Shown: in pieces, positions 46,630 through 58,788 of the stretch
Numbering within the stretch: position 1 is the first letter of the stretch
Layout: each line of letters opens with the position of its first letter
From: Agaricus subrufescens
Taxonomy: Eukaryota > Basidiomycota > Agaricomycetes > Agaricales > Agaricaceae
Reading direction: 5' to 3'
NCBI GenBank assembly: GCA_029945375.1
Contig: CM057058.1
Coordinates: 3,968,001 to 4,032,000 of the forward strand
DNA: 64,000 bases
Position numbers and translations under genes: made by a program
The notes under the pieces: model-generated
Told to the model about the DNA's origin: nothing
Seen by the model: the letters and a program-made list of their open reading frames with translations, nothing else
Databases searched by the model: none

Positions 46630-47830
46630 ATGAGTATGAACGGCGAAAATGTCGTCGAGGACTTTGTTAGACATAATGGAGAACGACTACCTACAAGACG
46701 TTTGCTGAAAGAACTTCTCGGAGATACCTCCAGGGAAGCACGCATCGCTCAACTGCAGGGAGAGGAAGCACAACATGTGGCGGATATCATAGGCATTGTG
46801 AGATTTGAAACCCTATATTCTGATGCACTAGACAACTCTCCAATGATGGCAAAATGCAGCTTCTCCATGAACATAGTGTTTTTGCTTTCGCGGAGCCACT
46901 CGGTCACCAGCTCTTTGCACTCTCGAGGAAACTTGCGAGGTCATCCGGCGTCTCGCCTCAATGTTACAAATTGCAAGGCATGCAGTATGACGTTGGCAAT
47001 CCCCGATAACGAAGCGGGTAAGTTTCGGGGAGTTGATGTGTGTGTCAAAACGGTCCGCATATTCGAAAAGGATGTCAAGGAAAAGATGTTTCAAGTGAGT
47101 CGGCCTAGAAATCCTATTATTCCGCTGGATAGTGATGATGCTAGGCCATAGCAAATGAAGCTGTCCTATGGGCTTACCTCATGAAAACATACTCCCGTTC
47201 TATGGTACATATTTACCAGAAAAATCGAATAGGATATGCGTCATATCTCCCTGGATGAGTTCACTTGGTCCTCCTCGCCGGGGCATTTGAGATCTCCCAA
47301 CGTCCAACATCTGTGTCTCCTATCACTATGTACTTATCATTTGATCTCTTCATCCCACCATGCCCGGTATCTATTGTCTGAAAATTGTTGGTTGTCAGAA
47401 GTTGCCACCACTCCGGTTTGCGACTTCTATCAGAAGCTGTACAACCTTCACGTATGTATCCCCAAAAATGCAGTAGCCTATCTGACACTTTCAACTGTGG
47501 CCTCCTCACATACTTAGTCATGGACAATCTCGACGATTTGGACATAGTATGATCGGACAAACAAGGGCTAATGAGAGGACTCAACGGGAAACCTTCACAA
47601 CTATCTTAAGGAGCGTCCTAATGATGCCCCTTGCCTGCCCTTGGTACGTATTTGGGTGTCCTGTATTGCAATACCATTAGCCATTATTGGTCGTTCTGGA
47701 TATCATTTCTGGTTTGCGATATTTACACCCATCAAACATACTACATGGTGACCTGAACCCAGTATATGCGTGGTACTTCAACATGCCGTTGAAGTAAACG
47801 AGCATTCGACGGCCCATGTGGTGTGTAAGA
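46630..47830 (+). pseudogene. protein-kinase-like copy B, inverted and degraded
   Basis: Opposite orientation to copies A and C. The N-terminal part (MSMNGENVVEDFVRHNGERL, then LLKELLGDTSREARI) matches the start of the other copies. It is followed out of frame by QLLHEHSVFAFAEPLGHQLF and DVCVKTVRIFEKDVKEKMF, broken alphaC remnants near 47150-47230, and finally LDIISGLRYLHPSNILHGDLNP-like residues near 47695-47765. Activation segment and C-lobe are missing. Its upstream sequence (46490-46630) is an inverted relative of the region upstream of copy A (46100-46210). Confidence 0.7.
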
Positions 47831-47958
47831 GGCCGTGGTCTAGTGAAGATGGGGGACAGTTCCGAGAGAACACACGGCATGGAAATCGAGCATAGTGTCC
47901 CATTTTGTACAACAGAAAATTCCGTTTAAATGTGTAAAATACTGTTGCCCAGGTCGTT

Positions 47959-49394
47959 CTATGTTGACGACCCACTTATCTCGCATAAGATACGGTTGAC
48001 GCCACCAACATCTATACATATTTCGGCACCCCCATCAACCCTCCAAGGCGGCGGGGCATATTCCTCTTCGACGGCACTAGGGCGTCCGACGAGACCCATC
48101 ACAGACTGGTAAACTTCTGCGGATGTGAGGCGGGACACTGGTTCATATTGACAACAGCCAATTATGAGCTCCTGTTCTTGAAACGAGACATTATCGGTCT
48201 CCAATATGTCACCAGCGCGAGTCTGTATCTGTAACTTTGAATCTGAATGATGATCATCGCCCTTGCTGTGCGGGAGCCTGGACGTAAGCACCTTGAAATG
48301 ATGTGACGTGGGCCCCTTCAGGAGTGATCAAAGCCCTACCTGGTAGCAAACACAGCCCAAAGACCAAATATCACTTTCCAGCGTCGGATATTTGGGGTTT
48401 GAGCTCGTTTCTCCCTTCAATTCTGGTGCTTTCCAAGGCTCGGAAACATTCCCAATTTGAGTCGTAAACAAATCTGTGGTTGTCATATAATACGATATTC
48501 CGAAATCAGCGATTAGCGCTCGGCCGCCATCAGACACAAGCACATTTTGCTGTGTAGGAACTCGTTTACTTCAATGGCACGCTGAAATGCCAATGGACGT
48601 ACCGGTCTCACGTTACCATGTACTATGTTTGACGAGTGTAAATATCGCAAACCAGAAATGATATCCAGAATCTGACGACCGGTAATGGTCAATGGTATTG
48701 CAATACAGGACAATCAAATACGTACCAAGGGCATGCGAGGTACATCTCCGGAATGGTTTCGAAGATATCTCTCAAGGTCGCCATTCTCCATCCATGGAGA
48801 AACCAAGCCTATTTGGTGCGAATTTTCTGGCATATATATACCATAGAATGGGAGTATGTTTTTATGAGAAAGGTGAGCCCACAGGATAGCTTCCTTTGCC
48901 AAGGTCTAGCTTCGTCACTATCAGGTAATACGAAAAGGCTTCCAGGCCAACTCACTCGAAAAATCCTTTCCTTGTCGCTATGTTCGAATATGCGGAACAC
49001 CCTGAGACAAACACCTTTTCCCTGGAATGTTGCAGTGTGAATATCTGAGAACGCGCCTCTGTTGATGGGAGGGGTGTCGTATTGAATGTCACTCAGTCTG
49101 TAGTATTGCGGCAACATGGTGGAATTTACGACAAGCGTTCTCAAAGACGCGAAAAGCTGTCGACCAGCCGGTTTCGAGAAAGCAAAATCACCATCTTCGT
49201 GAAGGAGCTGTAGTGGCAACCGTTACCAGTGAGACGTTGACCGCATTAGAACGTAGAATTCAAAACCCACGGTTCCCAGTGCATCTGCTATGCATTGTGC
49301 ATTTTCTCCCTGTAGTGATGCGTGCTAGCTTGGACGCATCTCCGAGAATCTCTCTCAAAAGTGTGAGAGTACTGTCGGGGACTCCGTTAGACAT
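47959..49394 (-). CDS. protein-kinase-like gene, copy C, catalytic Asp replaced by Asn
   Basis: The start ATG is probably at 49394, with a possible frame break near 49320 compared with copy A. Exons: N-lobe (about 49205-48960, GRQLFASLRTLVV, RGAFSDIHTATFQGKGVCLR); alphaC exon (48902-48725, LAKEAILWAHLSHKNILPFY, VSPWMENGDLERYL). After a 50-bp intron comes ILDIISGLRYLHSSNIVHG, with the catalytic loop reading HGNVRP (48603-48620). After a 53-bp intron, QNVLVSDGGRALIADFGISY and a substrate-binding exon (PWKAPELKGE, LESDIWSLGCVCYQ); the last exon is 48291-47959. The VAIK-type lysine position appears as CLR rather than CLK, and the HRD Asp is Asn. DFG is present. A pseudokinase, if expressed. Confidence 0.65.
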
Positions 49395-50050
49395 AGTTGG
49401 AGAATGGAAAAAGGCGAGGATAGACTAATTGCAAGGATCGCGAATAAGTTATCTTGAATGACTTTCTATTCCAAAGCTAGGGAACAGGTTATTTAAAGAC
49501 GATACGATTCTGACTTCTGGATTGAGAATCTGAGTTAGCGTCAGACCAGACTGAATGAAAGGAGTACCCGAAAGCAGCAAACACCTTTTCTTCGGCCAAA
49601 TATTCATACTCGTTTCGGGCAGAACCCGATCACGGATGTCCCAAGAAGGGACAGCGGTTTATCAATTATCTGTAGGCTAATGATAAGCCGGCATGCTCGG
49701 ACAGTCCTCTTGTGTGGGGTATGAATTGGCATTAAAACGGACCCGAATGCTTCTCTCTACTCGCGCCAAAGATTCAAGCTCATTTCTGAAAGAGTCCTAG
49801 CACGAGCCTTCCAAGAAGGGATGCCAGTTTTGCTTTAGTGTAAGCAGCCACTATAACTCGGTCTTGAACAAACAAGCACAGGCTTTCGAGTGAGACCAAT
49901 AGTGTTTCGAGTCGGGTAGAATGGAAGGTGAGATGCTTGCAGGAGTTCGAAACATGACTGTGTTTATTACAGCGCCTACAACCAGTTATAGTCCCCAATC
50001 ATCTTATGTCCTCGGCCACACGGGGGAAAAGCTGCCCCAGCATGCCGGCT
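47968..50050. repeat. segmental duplication, copy C
   Basis: Second copy of the ~2.07-kb segment. The right junction lies in the shared TCTTATGTCCTCGG...CAGCATGCCGG sequence; after about 50050 the two copies diverge completely. Confidence 0.9.
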
Positions 50051-50606
50051 CATCCAAGGTGTCTGAGTGGAGATAAAGATTTTTACATTTCAGACCTCCA
50101 GATACTGTTGGTATATAGTGTACACTCGACTTGTAGTCATGATTCAAAACATCGTCAGACTATTCAGTTCCACATAGACTACACCCAGAGTATTTTGTGA
50201 TGCATGTGTGGATGATCATTTCAAGTTGAAATCTGTGTGCTTTTTGGATTAATGGCTCTCCCCTACTCCAGTAGCGGATGCAGATCAATAGTCTAATCAA
50301 ATTTACACCATATAAGCTATTTGATGTATTGACATTGTCGGAACTTTCCAAATTACATTATAATCAAAACGTCACTGATGGAGCCTTATAAGGCCCTTAT
50401 CAGCGAAAAAAATTACCTGTTAATGCCAATTTGGCATAATGATTGTTACAGGTTACCTTATAAGGGGATGAATTGATATTTAAAAGTCACAGTAACCATT
50501 ATAAGGGCCTTATTAGTAAGGGTTATGCATAATAAGATCAGCTCGGCATTATAAGATCTGATAATCGAGATGTCCCTCTGTCTGTCTCAAATCTTTTCTC
50601 GCTACG

Positions 50607-53600
50607 ATGGACCGCCATATTACCTGTACCATCTGCGGTAAAAAAACTCACTAAAGGGTACGGTATGCACCATAAGGCATGCGAAAGGAAATTTCGCAAT
50701 CAACAGTATTCTGTGGCACATGCCGGTAAATCGACACAAGATGAAACAGTTGAAGAATTGGGTGCGCTTGAGAAAGAACAGTTGACAAAGTACTCAACCT
50801 TAATTTTCTCATAGCTCACCTATCTGTTGAACATGGTATTCCTATAGAACAAGAAGATTGGCCAATGGGGTTGAGTTACAGTCATGAATGATAAATTCAT
50901 TCATTGTTGACTGTGATATTAGAGATGGTTCGAGTATCTCAGAGGCATATGTGGCGGGTGGTGAAAGTAGGTATCCTGAGATGGATACACCTGACGTTGC
51001 CGCTAGTGGTGAAATTTTGTTAAATGAGTTCTACGTATACGCTAAATTGATTGCTTCTAAGACTCAGGATTTCCCTATCCCTCAGGTGATCACATGGAAG
51101 TCATCCCTGAGGTTGATACCATTTATACAGAGTTCCACCCATCCTCAGGGCTAGCTCTGAAGCTTACACCACTCGAGGAACATAACCGAAAATCTTTCCT
51201 GAATCTGGAACCGGAACAACGCCCCTGGGAACCTTTTCGGACGTGAATTGATTTCGAAGCTCTTGAGCTTGCGATGGAAATCAGATTAAATCAAAAACAG
51301 CTCTCCCATTATATTGACATCCTGCACCGAGTTCAGAACCAAGGAGTAGATTCCACTGAACAGGAAAAATTCACAGTCCAAAATGCGCAAGAAGCAGTGT
51401 CACTTTGGGATCTCGCGACACATCACCATGTGGAAGTGCGTAATTCATTTTGTATGTTTTCTTCTTTCGCTGAAACTCGAAAATATTATCTATTGAAATA
51501 GTTTACAACTACAATCATTTCTCACCAATATGGAAAAGAGCCTGAGCCGCAAGAGTTTGAATTCAGGTATCACGATCCATGGGAATGGGCCTTACAGATA
51601 ATCAAAGAACCTACACTACGCAACCATATCGTTTGGGACCCTCAGAAAAACTATCGCTGGACTGGAGAAGTCTGGGAACGCTTCTACGATGAGCCGTGGT
51701 CAGGGAACGGTTGGTGGTGTGCTCAGGTAACGTCGATTCATCATATTTCTGTGCAGATTCTTCTACTTACAAATGCTACATGTTAATACAGAACATGCTT
51801 CCCGATAACGCACCAAAGGGCTCGAAACTTGTGAGCTTCATTCTATATGCTGATAAAAGTAAACTTTCTTCGTTTGGTACCACGATGGGACACCCAATCG
51901 TTGCTCGCCTTGGTAATCTACCAGTAGAAATACGGAATATTGATGGTATGCTAGGCGGCGGGTGTGTGGTTGGGTGGTTGCCTATTGTACAAGTTTCTAT
52001 CCTAAATTGTAAACTTCCTACTGACATATTGGCATAAGGTGAAAGACGACTCCTTAGAATCAGGCAAAACTGGCTTCGTGAACTTCAAGAATGCTGTATA
52101 CCATGAAGCCTTCAAAATTTTTCTCACAAAGATTACTCAACACTCACACACTGGCTCAAATACAAAATGCAGAGATGGGACGTTCCATGTGCTTTGGCCG
52201 TTCATTCTCATGCTCTCTGCTGACTATGAAGAGTTGTAAGTGGCATGCTTTCAGTATATGATCCCCACTAACAATCAATCAACTATCCCTTTTCGGGCAT
52301 GTGGTTAATGTCCTGATTCCGAAATAAGCACCGCGATGGCACTTCTTCGTGGTGTCAAGGCAAAATTCCCTTGTCCGATTTGCCTTGTACCACGAGAGTC
52401 TCAATGGGACCTATCTCAAACCTTTTCCTTGTGTACAAACAGCGATTCAAAGGAACAATTTAAGAGGGCCATGGAAGAAACAACCTTGGAAAAGCGAGAC
52501 AAAATCTTGAAAATGCGCAGTATGCACCCTGTTGAGGTATCTTTCTGTTTGTTGGTACCTCCAAAATACTAGACTGAGGACCGTTATATAGAATGCTTTT
52601 TGGTCCGTCAACTTGACAGATGTTCATTCTGCTATCTCCTATGATTGTCTTCACTCCGATGATAATGGATTGTGGGAAGATCACTTCTTCCCACTGTTCA
52701 AACTTATCATTAAAGCTTTAGGACGAAAGAGCATCGCTTCTATTGATAATTGGTGAGCCCTAATTAATTTTATTTCCCAATATAAGTATTTAATCCATAT
52801 TAATAGCTTCGATGCGATGCCGCGCTGGAGTAATTTGAACCACTTCGCATCAGTGATGAACATCACATTCAACGATGGATCCAAAAATAGAGATATATCG
52901 AAGGTATCTCTTTGTTAGATTTGGTAACAAGATGTTGATATTGAAAACTCGAGCAATAGATATTTCTCTACGCAGCACAATCAGAACTTACTCACAATCA
53001 AAATTCAGAAGGCTATCATCTCATGTGCTGTCTCCGGCATTATCTGAACATCAGAATGTATGCTGAATTCGATCTCCACACCAAAGACACACTCTCTACC
53101 GTTGAAGCTGAACTTGGTCAAAAGTTCCAGCTAGCTCTATTGGTATGTTATGATTTTGTATATGACTTGAGGAAAAGAGTTTAAGCTCATTCGCCATAGC
53201 GATATCTCACCTTTATCAATGCCCCAGAAATACAATCTCAGCAGGGACCTTCCAGCACTTCAGAAACTCAACAGACTCAATCCAAGAGTATTAACCCGCA
53301 GAAATCCTGGAATTTTCCGAAAATCCATCTCCGGAAACATCTGTTTCGTGATATATATCAAAAGAGTGTTACTCGGAACTACAGTACAAAGCCAAACGAG
53401 AAGATGCATGGTCCGATCTGCAAGATCTATCTTTGGTGCATGAACTTCAAGGACTTTGATGATCAGGTTAGTGTGAGAATCTATTCCATTTAATCTACGC
53501 CACTGATCTATATCAACGAAAAAAATCAATGATACACAGATATTGAACACAAATCAGCATCTTGCGGTGGCAGGAATCATTTGCAGCAAGATAGAAGTTT

Positions 53601-54502
53601 TGGACAGCTATACTGCATTGAAGAATATGAATGAATCAGATGAGGGTGACAACACAATAGAGCCGACTGAAGATGATGTAGATTTGCAAATGGGCATCAG
53701 CACATTTTTCATTGCTTCCCAGTATACTGACTACCGCAAACTCGCTTCACCTAACCATATTTGCACATTTGAGTCTTTTCTAGTCGCTCATCAGGCCGAT
53801 CCGGTTTTTCAATCATTTCACAAGAAGCTAACAGGGTTCCTCAAATGGTTCCTTCCTCAATGCAGTGTTCCAGTGCAGCAACAAAACTTCAGAGTGGATC
53901 TGTCAGAGCAAGTATGTCTCAGGTCTTATATTTATGTATCTGTATAACGCTGTTACTTAAAGGCCGGCCATAGATGACTGAATTTTGATATCTCAGAGTT
54001 ATGTATACATGCTCCGCAGATTGGACCCTAAAAGTCGATCATCTGCAGTGCAACCCATCCTTTCATGGTTGTCCACGTTATGATTGTGTTATCATAAATG
54101 GCGATCCCGACATTTTCTGGGTGCAGCTGCTAGCGCTCTTTACTTTTACGGTTAAGGGGACTCAATTATCATTAGCATACGTGCAGCCTTACGAGCCCAT
54201 CTATCAATATGCAAATTGTACAGTTACTGACAGTGAACTAGAGCTTTTGAGACTTCGTAAAAAGCCTCCAAAAGATGCTATGTTCATATCTGTCTATTCA
54301 ATCCTACGAGGCGCTGTCTTGATTCCTTCACGGGGAAACACTGCTGGTGGTCCGGGAGCTGCTGACCACTTTGTTTTTGATCTCTTGGATGCTGATATGT
54401 TTTTACATTGTCGAGAAGTTCTGAAGCGGTAAGCATATGTGTAAAACTCAACTCATCCAACGTGTATTAATGTCTTTCAGCCTCCAAATTCAACAAGCGT
54501 AA
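50607..54502 (+). pseudogene. Plavaka/CACTA-like transposase of element 2, broken
   Basis: Begins with a Cys-x2-Cys...His-x3-Cys finger (HITCTICGKK; HHKAC), shifted by one base near 50649. Family blocks follow: EVIPEVDTIYTEFHPSSGLA, PWEPFR, then a TGA at 51244 where Arg is expected, and IDFEALELAMEIRLNQKQ. Then WEWALQIIKEPTLRNHIVWD, LVSFILYADKSKLSSFGTTM, RNIDGMLGGGCVVGWLPIV, LWPFILMLSADYEEL and LLRGVKAKFPCPICLVPRES. Next are LYFPLFKLIIKALGRKSIAS-like residues near 52690, MNITFNDGSKNRDISK near 52858, and C-terminal exons to 54502. The LYADK...SSFGT and CPICLVP blocks are diagnostic for these mushroom transposases. Several introns are readable; there are at least two inactivating changes. Confidence 0.82.
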
Positions 54503-55065
54503 CATTTCGGGAGTCTGAAACTCGCGTATGTATGTAGCAAGTTGAGCCAACGTGGCTGCAACATGATAGATATATATTCATTACCATTTTAGATACCATG
54601 TTGTGTAATCAAACCGTCAATGATGGAGTGAACTATGAACCAGACAGTAACTGTACATAATGCATGATCTGTTTGAAGAGTAGGAAGCGCTACACATGCC
54701 TTTGAAACAAGCATATGCATGCAGGATGACCTCATCTGCACTGAGGTTCTCGGGAGCGCAGCGGGCCTAGTGACATTTACATTGAATCCTTGAAATCATC
54801 TATCCATTGCGAGAGTACTTTTTATTATTGATCAGTATCTTTAAGTTAACGATTGCTGACACATTGGTAAAGATCTAAAGTACATACCCTTGACCATAGA
54901 CTTAGTACTGTTGTATCATGACACGAAGAGCGAGATAAACTCAAAATAAATCAGTTTTTGTTTTGCTTATAAGGTGTGAGTTACAGACCGACAATCCCAG
55001 TTCTTTGAGCTCTGTGGCTCTATATCTCTTTCACTCTCCTGTGTTTCAAACCACGTTTCGTCGTA

Positions 55066-57000
55066 ATGGCCCATCATCGTCCTAATCCCCTACCTGCTAG
55101 ATCTCAAAGCGGAACTCCTGACAGCCATGACTCGACATTGCAGTCTGTAAGCGTGTTTAAAGTTCAATGCATATGTAAACTAATGATTTTGTATGTAGGG
55201 CCTGCTACATGCCCAAGCAGAGTTGGACACCACAAACGAAGACAACTCTAATCTTTGTCGAGAGAACGTGGTGTTGAAGGCACAGGTGAATGCGCTGCCC
55301 CGTGCCCCTGGCAACAGCAGTGTTCCTTTTTCAGGACCTTTGACTGTTGACAGCAAGAAAGAACTTCAAAATGCCGCAAACCAATGGACGTATTTTGAAG
55401 ACCCCTGGGTTTCCCAGGCAGTATTTGGACAAGCTCGTCCTGATCCAAGTGATATACTGCCTACAAACAAGCGGTATGAGGACGAGGTGGCCCTCCTGGC
55501 TTATCTCACTGAAATGATATATCTCTATGTGCCTGTTAAATTTCATAACCTGATCGAGGACTTCGAAGGTTTCGGCAGCGATGTACGTTTATCTTTTACA
55601 TCTATCCATTATCATTCTTATCACTCATGGCACGATAAGTTTGTCAGGCAGGTCAAAGCACAGCGATCTGTCGCTGTGTTCAAACTCCACAGCATTGCTT
55701 CTACGATCTTTGCTGAGCACTCTGACATCCAACCTGACGTTTGGAGCTCTCCTGAAAATCGTGCTAATAGTGACATATGCTGCCGACTTTATTTGACTGA
55801 AGATGAGGAGAGCAGTGAACTTGTATTCAATGCTCCCCTTGTCCCTGTTATCTACGCGCAGAACGAGGTGAGTATTGATGGCATTTTCCAGAATGAGGCG
55901 CTCTTTTTGGTAAGTAATAACAATCACATATGATCTTATCAATTACCAACTGATTGATCAATCAGATTGGAGTCTGTACCTTATACAGGCTGACTGCTGC
56001 TCGAGACGGCAAATTCACAAAAAATAGCCTGGGGTACAAATGGAGGAGAAATTTGGTCACCCCTGGTTTCATCGCATGGACTTGTATTGCTGTGCATACT
56101 TATTTGGCTCCTTCTTGATTGTTTCAATAACAACTTCAACCATCAGGCAATATATTTGCTTTCCCATGGCTTTCCTTTCGAGGAAGTCGGGAAAAAAACA
56201 GGCATCGATTACAGTATTACTTTTAATGAGTACAAGCAGCGCATAGAAACACATCAAAACTCGGTCCTATTTCAAGGAATCTTAGCCAAATGGAATCAGT
56301 GCCTCAAGCTTGGAGTTGAGAGCACTGTACAACTGGTTGAAGGCCATGACTCTGCTCCTAAGGGCCATGCCAAGGTAGATGCTTGTGCAGCATCAATTGA
56401 TGCTGCATTGTCAGAGGTCACAGCTAATCTATCAATTTCATCCACACAAGGTATGGATTTCTATTATCATTTTCTGATGGAAACATAGAGTACTAATTTA
56501 GTTTATTAATAGCGCCACAAGTTTCTGAACCCTCAGCTTCGACTTCGACTTCCCAGGGTCCCTTATCCCTCAGCTCAGCCAGTAGAATTGGTCAACAAAC
56601 CATTTCCACAGGACAACTGATATCCATACCATCTTCCTCCACCAACCCTGCTCAATCTACACTTTCTACTCGGCGTGATGCCATTTTTACCATCCCTGTT
56701 CCCACACCCACAGGTATTGTTTCATTCAATCAAGGAGACGACGAGCAAGATGAAAGCGATGATCAATTAAACTCTCAATTAAATCAGACCTCCCACACAC
56801 CTGAAACCCTTCAGCCAGTTCAACCATCTGATTGGCCTCACCTGCAACCTGCTCCCACACCTGTCACTCCTGATACTACAAATGGACTTGTTGTGTCTAA
56901 TGATGTAACTAACAAAGCCACCCAGCAACGTGGTTCCAAGGGTGCCCAGCCCACTAAGGGCAAGGGAGCTGTTCCACTTCGCCGTAGTAACCGTAAATAG
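55066..57000 (+). CDS. accessory protein of the Plavaka-like element (DUF6698-like)
   Basis: Starts MAHHRPNPLPARSQSG. After a short intron (about 55149-55199) a coiled-coil-like part (LLHAQAELDTTNEDNSNLCR) leads to the core RYEDEVALLAYLTEMIYLYV. After an intron (about 55584-55637) it continues VRQVKAQRSVAVFKLHSIAS, FNAPLVPVIYAQNE and IFQNEALFL; a further exon near 55965-56090 has TPGFIAWTCIAVHTYLA. 56160-56440 encodes FEEVGKKTGIDYSITFNEYK. The last exon (about 56517-57000) is Ser/Pro-rich and ends basic (PTKGKGAVPLRRSNRK). It resembles proteins called DUF6698 that are frequent in mushrooms. Its place inside the inverted repeats suggests a second transposon protein. No stop seen in the core, but frame joins near 56090-56150 are uncertain. 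Confidence 0.62.
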
Positions 57001-57107
57001 CCCTCTATACTTTAGTGATCATCATATAGTAATTCATTTGATTTTTGATTGATGCTATTGATACATGAGTTGCCTATATCATGCAATTAGTTTCTTGGTA
57101 TAGAAAA

Positions 57108-57190
57108 GGTATTATAGTATAATGGTTTTATTCTACATTTAGGTTACGCTAGATAGTCAAGAAGTTGTTAGTTCAAATCCCGTACATTAC
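57108..57190 (+). other. tRNA-like sequence with A-box and B-box words
   Basis: TAGTATAATGGT (57115-57126) equals the A box of eukaryotic tRNA-Asp/Glu genes, and GTTCAAATCC (57171-57180) is a good B box. The spacing is 56 nt against ~44 in tRNA-Asp, and the acceptor stem does not pair well. Possibly a tRNA pseudogene or SINE head. Not called as a tRNA. Confidence 0.3.
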
Positions 57191-57539
57191 AACATATAAT
57201 TAGCATACCATAGAATATAATATGTAATAAGGATTATAATAGGAGTACAACCAAACAATACAACCTGAGGTAAGCAAAATGGATCAGCCGGAGGAAAAAA
57301 TCTTCAGCAATCATTTTTGGGCAGCCGTCTAATACGTCTCATCCTTAAAAGGTTCATCATTGAATTATTATCCCAGCCCTTTACTATTTAAGGTGCTACT
57401 TGACCTTTTAAGGCCTTATAATCATTGACATTATAAGTGATCGTTTTCCTTATAATGCATAGTGCGGGCTAAGGCATTATAAGTGATTATAACGTGATTT
57501 GGGTTTTTCTGACAATATCACCATCGACATGCTCAAATC

Positions 57540-58480
57540 CCTAACCAATAATCTTCCTCACTGTACCATTCGAGGGTGTAACGTTGGTTATCATTGTGCC
57601 TATTTTGTCGGAAAATTTGAAGCAGGGTATTTACATGGCGAACAAACAGTTGTCAAATGGAGGTAGGGGGTTTAATGTCAACACTGTAGACACCCAAGTT
57701 ATGAGAAACACAGAACAGATAAATTGATTAAAACATGCTAATGACAGCAGTTTGTGCAATCTATGTTCTGTCTTAGTTCCAAATATCTCATTACTAAAGA
57801 AAGTATAAATCTCAGTGTCAATGAAGGTCACTGTGAGCCCCAGGGCTAGGGAAAAACCTAGCCCTAGATTGGGGTTAGCATAATCTCCTATATTTGTTCG
57901 GGCCACATTGGTTGCATAAGCCGCAATTAATCATCAGCGGCGTGCGTCGCATATCACGATTTACGACCAATAATCGTGATAATCATGATTATTGCTACGC
58001 CATTTCAGTTCTGCAAATATAATTGTGTTTATCATAGTCTGGCTAGTAGTCTTTAATCATGATTATTGCTACACCGTTTCAGTCCTGCAAGTATAATTTC
58101 GTTTATCATAGTCTATGTTTATCTGGTTATTAGTCCTCAATCAAGATTATGTATCTTCATTTGCCAGATAATCATGATTTAATACATAATTAAAACTTTG
58201 CTCATTGCAATAATCGTGTTCATTGATCGTAATTGCGATTGTATAATCATGATTACAGCAAGAGCTGTTCCTGGTCAAGATGATAATCACGATAATGTGT
58301 AGGTGAGTAATCATGCTTTTATAATCAGGATTCCAGGCAAGTGCTGCTACTAAGTTAGGTTATAATCATGTTTATGTGGCAGACAAATTGTGCTAAATAG
58401 TGTATCAATAACTACGATTTCATCTCAGTTGGCTGTAAGTTTGGGTTAGCAAAAGATTATCATGATTATCTCTTAATCAT
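57540..58480. repeat. AT-rich array of AATCATGATT palindromes
   Basis: More than ten AATCATGATT/TAATCGTGATTA words between 57950 and 58670, including an ~85-bp unit repeated in tandem (AATCATGATTATTGCTAC...GTTTATCATAGTCT at about 57985 and 58058). It resembles a subterminal repeat region of a DNA transposon whose coding part is absent. No gene in 57522-59100; an ORF at 57631-57906 lacks any coding feature. Confidence 0.7.
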
Positions 58481-58481
58481 G

Positions 58482-58607
58482 ATGCATCAGCAAGGGGTTC
58501 AGCTACTTGAAGCTACTTGAAGCTACTTAAGGGCTACTTGAAACTTTTCAAGTAGCCCTTAAGTAGCTTCAAGTAGCTTCAAGTAGCTGAACCTTTTGCT
58601 GATGCAT
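58482..58607. mobile_element. 126-bp foldback element (MITE-like)
   Basis: An almost perfect inverted repeat with ~60-bp arms meeting near 58545 (two mismatches seen). The ends are ATGCATCAGCAA and inverted TTGCTGATGCAT; the arms are CAGCTACTTGAAGCTACTTG repeats. Terminal motif and CTACTTGA words match the ends at 13444 and 31158, so it is probably a minimal non-autonomous relative. Confidence 0.88.
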
Positions 58608-58788
58608 TTGCATTCAGAACAGCATGGGTAATGGAGCATTATAATCATGATCTTACATTATGTAATTATGGACTCATACAGGTGTCAATACTAGGAAGAT
58701 TGAGGTTATATATTGTGAGTGGGGAGATAGCTACAAAAGGTTAGGATAATCTGTCACCTAACATTGGTGGGGCTTCTTCTTGTTACTG

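Larger units (their letters stand above)
50330..57521 (+). mobile_element. Plavaka-like DNA transposon (element 2), two genes, inverted ends
   Basis: Ends pair as inverted repeats: CCAAATTACATTATAATCA (50348-50366) and TGATTATAACGTGATTTGG (57484-57502), 17 of 19 bases complementary. Similarity extends outward to ATTGTCGGAA / TTCTGACAAT. Both subterminal regions are rich in TTATAAGG/CCTTATAA words (50385-50570 and 57400-57490). Between them lie a transposase pseudogene and a second gene, both on the plus strand. No target-site duplication identified. It lies ~280 bp beyond the kinase duplication. Confidence 0.82.

Noticed and set aside
46287..49998. 72-codon minus ORF present twice (46287-46505, 49780-49998)
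   Set aside because: It is preserved because the whole segment is duplicated and nearly identical; no start context, domain or third copy supports it.
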